Made by a program: the position numbers and the translations under genes | Shown: piece after piece, positions 31,868 to 35,895 of the stretch | How positions within the stretch are numbered: position 1 is the first letter of the stretch | How the letters are laid out: the number at the start of each line of letters is the position of its first letter | Origin: Bacteroidota bacterium | GTDB lineage: Bacteria > Bacteroidota > Bacteroidia > Cytophagales > Cytophagaceae | DNA: 35,895 nucleotides | Reading direction: 5' to 3' | Assembly (NCBI GenBank): GCA_023392125.1 | Contig: JAEVZS010000020.1 | Coordinates: forward strand, 1-35,895 | The notes under the pieces: model-generated | The model's input: the letters and a program-made list of their open reading frames with translations, nothing else | Databases searched by the model: none | What the model was told of the DNA's origin: nothing

Positions 31868-31916
31868 GCGGTCGGTGTGCCACGCGACCGCGGTCAAAAT
31901 GGTTACAGACCACGGG
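31868..31916. repeat. Hairpin repeat family c, copy 2
   Basis: GCGGTCG and CGACCGC form the stem around GTGTGCCACG; the trailing CAGACCACGGG also matches copy 1 at 29639-29688. Confidence 0.7.
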
Positions 31917-31985
31917 CACACTGACCATGGGGATAGAGGCCCGAACACCTGCAACGGCGAAAGAATCGATAAGGTATAACCTTTC

Positions 31986-32492
31986 TTATCTCATAATACC
32001 AATGCTCTCTATTGGACAATATTTTTCACTCTGATTATTACAATCAGAGGACCTAATTTGTACCTTATCCTTCTCAAGCATTGACCTTCTAATTGCTAAA
32101 TAGCAATTTTCTTTCTCATAAATATATTCAATTGAGGGATAACCAAATCCTTCTTCATCTTCATCTAGCACTGGATCCATATCTGGTTTTTTATCGATCG
32201 CAATACCAACAATAGTATGGGAGCATGACCTTTTCTCATTAGACACATGATACTCAAATCTAATTTGATTTGGTTTTATATCCTCTATTTTGATACTTTG
32301 GAGTATACTATCATTTCTAAAAGAAAACTCCTGGTAGGTATTAATCTCTTTTTTTTCTTCAACTACCTCTTTCGCATTACTATCTGCAATTTGTGTTTGT
32401 TCAACCGAAGGTTCTCTTTCAAAAAAAACACATCCCCAAAAACTAATAGTCAATAATAGCATTAGCACGTTCATTGAATTAATCTTTTTCAT
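31986..32492 (-). CDS. Lipoprotein, candidate periplasmic immunity protein
   Basis: 168 aa. Signal peptide with lipobox FWGC (Cys21). The mature part has a short charged linker, then a beta-rich domain with several cysteines (KRSCSHTIVGIAID; EKENCYLAIRRS; RSSDCNNQSEKYC). No family was recognised. It starts five bases after the stop of the CHAP-type toxin remnant (32498). A lipid-anchored periplasmic protein is what would be needed to block a peptidoglycan hydrolase, so an immunity role is inferred. Confidence 0.75.
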   Translation of the reverse strand: MKKINSMNVLMLLLTISFWGCVFFEREPSVEQTQIADSNAKEVVEEKKEINTYQEFSFRNDSILQSIKIEDIKPNQIRFEYHVSNEKRSCSHTIVGIAIDKKPDMDPVLDEDEEGFGYPSIEYIYEKENCYLAIRRSMLEKDKVQIRSSDCNNQSEKYCPIESIGIMR

Positions 32493-33190
32493 TAATATTA
32501 TCTTGTAGTCTCTAGTGTTTCTGCACTTCCTGCAACCTTTTTTTCTCCCATCTTCTTATCCTGATCCGGTATTTCATATCCTTTGGGAACTCGATAATCA
32601 ACGATCGAAGATCTTTTAAATTTGGATTCTTTAACTTGATCACTTTGGTTACCCCCCAACATGACCGTAATATTATCTCCTTCTATTCCTGTTACAAAGC
32701 CAACATGTCCTTTACCAGCTCCATAATCAATTACTGCAATTGCTCCATAAACAGGCTCTCCACCAGTCGACTCTCCCCAATCTTTCCAAGATAAAGCCCT
32801 AGCACTTCCAGTTCCCTCATAACCACCTCTTCCATAACCCAATTACAGAAAGAAGCGCACCAAGGTGTTTCATCATCTTTAAAACCACCTGTTGTAGAAT
32901 GATATTCAATTATACGAGGGTTATGCTCTTTACCTTTAATTTCTTTCTGTCCTGTTTCACCAATGGCAGTACTCATCCAAGGTGCTGACACCAAGACTTT
33001 TTTTGCTACTTGGGCTTCATCTACTTTCTTTATCTCCGGCGTAGCCTCTGATTTCTTAACAGGTGGAGCCGGTGCGTTAGGTGATTTCGATGGTAAAATA
33101 CTCCATGAATTCCACCAGCCTTTAATATCACTTACCGTCTGATTCCAAGACTTTTCAAGCTCTCCTACTAGATAGGATTCTACCATTGAG

Positions 33191-33337
33191 CCTCCTTCCA
33201 GACCGTCAATATCAATATTCCTGATTGGATCATTCCCAGCAAATTGATACGGTGTAAACCAAGGATAGGACATAAACAACGGATCGACACTCAAAAACTT
33301 ACCTATCTGCGGATTGTAGATCCTAAATCCATAGTCA
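33191..33337 (-). repeat. Rhs core repeat, copy 1
   Basis: About 145 bases encoding YDYGFRIYNPQIGKF through DIDGLEG, closely matching 35630-35770 at the DNA level (for example CTATCTGCGGATTGTAGAT on the plus strand). Such shared cores let cassettes swap by homologous recombination. Confidence 0.75.
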
Positions 33338-33419
33338 TAGGTGCTGGAACGGTTTCTTTTTTAACCGTTGCCGAGCTAAAAACAACGGCCAATGCCGACA
33401 ATAATAGTATTCTTTTCAT
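33303..33419 (-). CDS. Signal-peptide leader frame joined out of frame to the Rhs core
   Basis: 38 codons from the ATG at 33417-33419: a typical Sec signal (Lys-Arg, then a hydrophobic LLLSALAVVF core, SSA) followed by KKETVPAP. It ends at a TAG inside the Rhs core sequence. Adding one A to the A6 run would carry the leader straight into STYDYGFRIYNPQ, suggesting this is the displaced 5' end of a larger rhs gene. Confidence 0.5.
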   Translation of the reverse strand: MKRILLLSALAVVFSSATVKKETVPAPMTMDLGSTIRR

Positions 33420-33460
33420 AGCTGTATAAAAATTTAAGGTAAAGATACTTCTGTCAAGAC

Positions 33461-33506
33461 ATATAGCCTAAAGGTCAACTTCTAGAAGTTGACCTTTAGG
33501 CTATAT
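33461..33506. repeat. Perfect 46-bp palindrome
   Basis: Every base of ATATAGCCTAAAGG...CCTTTAGGCTATAT pairs with its mirror position, with no spacer at the centre (TTCTAGAA). It lies 17 bases past the stop of the lipoprotein gene at 33524-34066 and could be its terminator hairpin, although no T-run follows on either strand. Confidence 0.9.
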
Positions 33507-33523
33507 ACAAATTTCAAATAATA

Positions 33524-34066
33524 TTAATCTTCCTGAAGCTTGATGTTAAAATACTCATAGATTAGATTTTGATAATCTTCTTCGTTTAAGATTTCTCCTT
33601 CTATAATCAAAGGTGCTTTCTTCCCATCACTCATTATCACACCAAACATTTTGTTATTTGCTGTTTTATCGAAAAGAATATACCCCTCAGATGTCTTGAT
33701 CTTAAAAAAACGAATACGGCTTTCTTCTATTCTAATCCCTTTATTCTTTAAGGTTCTAGTTAAAAAATAAATCGGAGAGTATGCATCAGCCAATAAATCA
33801 TTTATCTCTCGAACAGAATCATCTGATTTATTCGCAATAAAAGAATCAAACTCTTCTTGAGTTGCGAGAAAAAAAACGATGTTCTTCCCTTCCATTATAT
33901 ATTCATCAGATACATCAGCCCTTTCCGTATCTTGTAAGACTTCTACACTTTGACCATCTACATGAACCCTTTCTGTCAGTGTAACATCAGATGTTCTTAT
34001 TTCCCTTCCAGCATTATTATCGCATGAAAAAAAACATACGAACAACAACAACAATACTTTTTCCAT
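33524..34066 (-). CDS. Lipoprotein, candidate periplasmic immunity protein
   Basis: 180 aa. Short signal peptide with lipobox FFSC (Cys15). The mature part is acidic (YIMEGKNIVFFLATQEEFDSFIA; SRIRFFKIKTSEGYILFDKT). No family was recognised; it is not obviously similar to the lipoprotein at 31986. It begins 25 bases after the stop of the CHAP/NlpC-like fragment at 34092. Pairing of a lipoprotein with a peptidoglycan-hydrolase-like tip again suggests periplasmic immunity. Confidence 0.75.
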   Translation of the reverse strand: MEKVLLLLFVCFFSCDNNAGREIRTSDVTLTERVHVDGQSVEVLQDTERADVSDEYIMEGKNIVFFLATQEEFDSFIANKSDDSVREINDLLADAYSPIYFLTRTLKNKGIRIEESRIRFFKIKTSEGYILFDKTANNKMFGVIMSDGKKAPLIIEGEILNEEDYQNLIYEYFNIKLQED

Positions 34067-34091
34067 AATGATAAAATTTTAAAGCTAATTT

Positions 34092-34532
34092 CTATTGACT
34101 GGGCTGTTCCTTATTGGCTCCCGTTCCCACTTTCTCTTTAAAATCATCAGCTACTTTTTCACCAGCTTTCCGGAACTCGTTCATTATCTTAAACGGAATA
34201 ACTAAGGCTTTTAAGACTTTGAATGGATTCTGCATAGTATTCTGATTCTGACTACTCGCAGTAGCTGGTATTGCTATAGGATTGCCGTTATCATCTACTT
34301 TTCCGTCAGGTGTTTCAACTTTAGGTCTGTAAAAACCATAAAACTTAGAAGTTCTATATTGAGATGCTGTAATATGCCATGCATTTTCAATAGATACTTT
34401 TCCCTGACCACGAGCATGAGTTAATTTAAACTTTCCGTCCTTATCAACATCTGTAACAATTCCCACATGCCCTTCCCAAAGCTTTATTTTTAGGAAGATC
34501 CCGAGCAGCGGGGCGGAAAATCTTAATATCAA
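34092..34532 (-). pseudogene. Truncated CHAP/NlpC-like toxin tip
   Basis: 146 codons from a TTG at 34532, directly next to the stop of the upstream immunity gene. The recognisable part begins WEGHVGIVTDVDKDGKFKL with the catalytic-type His and continues THARGQGKVSIENAWH and YGFYRPK, as in CHAP/NlpC-type amidases. The Cys-bearing N-terminal half is missing. Upstream, a different frame reads FRPAARDLPKNK, which would join the amidase frame after a one-base shift near 34495, so a frameshift is also likely. A hydrophilic tail (residues 90-146) follows. Probably a displaced, inactive cassette. Confidence 0.65.
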
Positions 34533-34871
34533 CTAAAAACTCTCAGAATCAACATCAAGTCTTTTCCCAGCTTCTCCATATATTTTACAAGTATATCCCC
34601 CCTCTTCTTGAACTAAAATCTGCACATACTCCGGATATTCCCAATTCACATTATTAGCCACATGAACAAGGAATTTTTCTAATTCAAAAAAATTATAAGT
34701 TCCAGCATATGTAAAACGAGGGAATATATCAGGAAATATATTAGTGTTATTAACATCAATCAAATTTAACTTTTTTCCCGATTTAAGCTCAAAGTCATTT
34801 ATCTCCTTAATTCTTTCTTTTTCATTTTCTATACCAGAGATAAACAATAAAATTGATGTGTACTTGCTCAT
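34533..34871 (-). CDS. Putative immunity protein for the CdiA-like nuclease
   Basis: 112 aa, no export signal, so cytoplasmic. It is acidic, with mixed helix and strand (SKYTSILLFISGIENEKERI; YNFFELEKFLVHVANNVNW; EYVQILVQEEGGYTCKIYG). No family was recognised. The ATG lies one base after the stop of the Rhs nuclease gene, the tightest toxin-immunity spacing in the window. A cytoplasmic location suits protection against a nuclease. Confidence 0.75.
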   Translation of the reverse strand: MSKYTSILLFISGIENEKERIKEINDFELKSGKKLNLIDVNNTNIFPDIFPRFTYAGTYNFFELEKFLVHVANNVNWEYPEYVQILVQEEGGYTCKIYGEAGKRLDVDSESF

Positions 34872-34872
34872 A

Positions 34873-35770
34873 TTATTTCTTTATAAAATCATTTTTATTG
34901 AATGTTTTATCAAACCCTTCCCCTACTACTCTAATGGACTCTTTACTATTACCTTGACCAAAATATCTTGCAACCCCTCTTTTAGCTATATCTAAAGTTG
35001 CCCCAACTTGTTGAGTTAAATCTATAATTAAGTTATCTGCCTGCCCACTAGACCCTTTTATAGTTTGTGAAATAACATTTGACAATTTATCTGAAGTTGG
35101 ATTCACCACACTAGATATTGCTTTTAACTCTGTCTTAACCCCATCAACTATAAAATCTGCTGTCCTAACTCCTTCTTCAGTACTTTCCTTAAGGAGTGTA
35201 ACATTTTTACCTTCGCCAAGCAATTTTTTAGCCCAAGATCTCTCAAATGAATTGGCAAATTTTGCTCCCGCTTCCGCAATAAATTCAGTTTGCTTTCCGC
35301 CGGCTTTAAACAGAATCTTTGCACCTTTAACAAACTCGTCTCCTAAACCAGGATAATCCGCAGCTGGGTTAGGATCAAAAATTGCAGCTACAGTTCCAGC
35401 CATACCCATTGCAATTTGGGGATTTGCTGCAAAGTAGGCAGCTAAGCGATATGTTGTTAATTCAAGTATTGGCGCAGCAACTCCTCCTGTAATAACTGCT
35501 ACAAAACCAACTCCGAAATATAACGAAAATTGCGCCCCAACTTTCTTTTCTTCAGCATCTACTTTACCATCTTGATTAACACCATGTAACTGATATCCAT
35601 GCCTTTGCCCTGGAAATAAAAAGGGAGTTCCTTCAAGACCGTCCACATCAATAAACCATATAGGATTATTTGAAGCATATTGATATGGAGTCAACCATGG
35701 ATAACTACCTGTCAGCGGATCCACACTCAAAAACTTCCCTATCTGCGGATTGTAGATACGGAATCCATAA
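34873..35770 (-). CDS. Rhs core with CdiA-like PD-(D/E)xK nuclease toxin, 5' end cut by an IS
   Basis: The frame is open from the IS junction at 35770. It encodes the Rhs core end (YGFRIYNPQIGKFLSVDP to IDVDGLEG), a glycine/alanine-rich hydrophobic pre-toxin region (VGFVAVITGGVAAPIL; AMGMAGTVAAIF), then a nuclease domain: ERSWAKKLLGEGKNVTLL, TADFIVDGVKTELKA and NVISQTIKGSSGQADNLIIDL. Counted from the Leu before SVDP, Asp192, Glu201 and Lys203 form a D...ExK centre as in CdiA-type tRNases. There is no in-frame ATG near the core because the true start lies beyond the IS. The immunity candidate follows after one base. Confidence 0.8.
35630..35770 (-). repeat. Rhs core repeat, copy 2
   Basis: Near-identical partner of 33191-33337. 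The match ends where the IS starts: copy 1 continues with the Asp codon of YDYGF, while here only the last base of that codon (35770) remains. Confidence 0.75.
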
Positions 35771-35895
35771 TGTCCTAGCCCCCTAATGAACTGGACTAAA
35801 TTTGGGAAATAATTTAGTAGAGTTAAATTAGTAAATGAAATGGGAAAAACAAGAAGACATTTTAGTGTAGAACAGAAGATGCAGATCCTTCGGGA
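35771..35895 (+). mobile_element. IS3-like insertion element, left end
   Basis: The Rhs core match stops at 35770 and is replaced by TGTCCTAGCCCCC, a TG-starting, C-rich end typical of IS3-family terminal repeats. A transposase-like start follows at 35840. The right end lies outside the window. Naming to the IS3 family rests on the end sequence and the first 18 residues only. Confidence 0.75.
35840..35895 (+). CDS. Transposase OrfA, N-terminal fragment
   Basis: The ATG at 35840 opens MGKTRRHFSVEQKMQILR and runs off the window. A basic start followed by a helix-turn-helix entry (FSxEQKxQIL) is typical of OrfA of IS3-type elements. It is transcribed opposite to the interrupted rhs gene. Confidence 0.7.
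   Translation, partial: MGKTRRHFSVEQKMQILR

Larger units (their letters stand above)
31682..31985. other. Intergenic region with two family c repeats
   Basis: 304 bases between two cassettes, containing family c copies in opposite orientation (31752-31782 and 31868-31916). No gene is seen. Confidence 0.6.
32498..33419 (-). pseudogene. Mini-Rhs protein with CHAP (TIGR02594-like) amidase tip, frameshifted
   Basis: Three parts in three frames. (1) 33419 downward: a signal peptide start, MKRILLLSALAVVFSSATV. (2) The frame from 33360 to about 32840: an Rhs core (YDYGFRIYNPQIGKFLSVDP to DIDGLEGG), a Pro-rich linker, then a CHAP-type domain with APWMSTAIGETGQKEIKG and the nucleophile Cys in ETPWCASFCNWVM. 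(3) The frame from about 32842 to 32498: GGYEGTGSARALSW, GHVGFVTGIEGD with the catalytic His, and MLGGNQSDQVKESKF. Both joins need one added base, at an A6 run (33357-33362) and in GAAGAGG near 32838, to read through. With both repaired the product is a compact secreted peptidoglycan amidase. Sequencing error, true decay or slippage all fit. Confidence 0.75.

Noticed and set aside
26684..31916. CRISPR array in the repeat-rich region
   Set aside because: Repeats are few, irregularly spaced, from different families and partly inverted, with no regular spacers or cas genes.

Overview
The window is bacterial and reads as a member of the Bacteroidota. The support is a type IX secretion C-terminal sorting domain on the GH74 protein, promoters of the Bacteroidota form TAnnTTTG (8792, 16531, 27081), a YpdA-type reductase, many lipoproteins, and Rhs cores of the 'GKFLSVDP' type. 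The genus cannot be told from the sequence. The first 26 kb is mostly housekeeping-like and moderately GC-rich. The last 6 kb is an AT-richer accessory island.

Layout. (1) 0-4.3 kb: two paralogous exported proteins on the minus strand share a Cys-His-Glu transglutaminase-like domain. The first also carries one Rhs core and an HExxH metallopeptidase-like tail. Two long hairpin-forming repeats flank the second. (2) 4.6-15.4 kb: cyclophilin, YpdA-like reductase, GreA-like protein, PepSY-like lipoprotein, DUF3817 protein, threonine ammonia-lyase, DUF547 protein, rhomboid protease, PurU, RadA, a UPF0316/DUF2179 protein and purine nucleoside phosphorylase. (3) 15.4-19.9 kb: a minus-strand cluster of circularly permuted ATP-grasp, alpha-E protein, transglutaminase and the proteasome-like protease Anbu, apparently running on into a small lipoprotein and the nucleoside phosphorylase. 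(4) 20.3-26.6 kb: a dihydrolipoamide-dehydrogenase-like flavoprotein lacking both redox cysteines, a 7TMR-DISM histidine kinase, and a secreted GH74 xyloglucanase-like protein. (5) 26.6-29.5 kb: a lipoprotein form of catalase-peroxidase KatG with an OxyR-like site and Bacteroidota promoter, bracketed by copies of a hairpin repeat.

(6) 29.5-35.9 kb: an Rhs toxin/immunity cassette array, all on the minus strand. The upstream member is an Rhs core ending in a CdiA-like PD-(D/E)xK nuclease, with its immunity candidate one base downstream. An IS3-like element has cut its core at 35771. Downstream lie displaced tips: a truncated CHAP/NlpC-like fragment with a lipoprotein, a signal peptide joined out of frame to an Rhs core plus a frameshifted CHAP amidase with another lipoprotein, an orphan tip of unknown activity with an Imm42-like protein, and a lone immunity-like gene. 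The peptidoglycan-hydrolase-like tips are paired with lipoprotein partners, while the nuclease tip is paired with a partner lacking an export signal, so immunity location appears to match the toxin target. Spaces between cassettes hold small mosaic hairpin repeats with paired base changes in their stems, and a perfect 46-bp palindrome.

No tRNA, rRNA or CRISPR array was seen.
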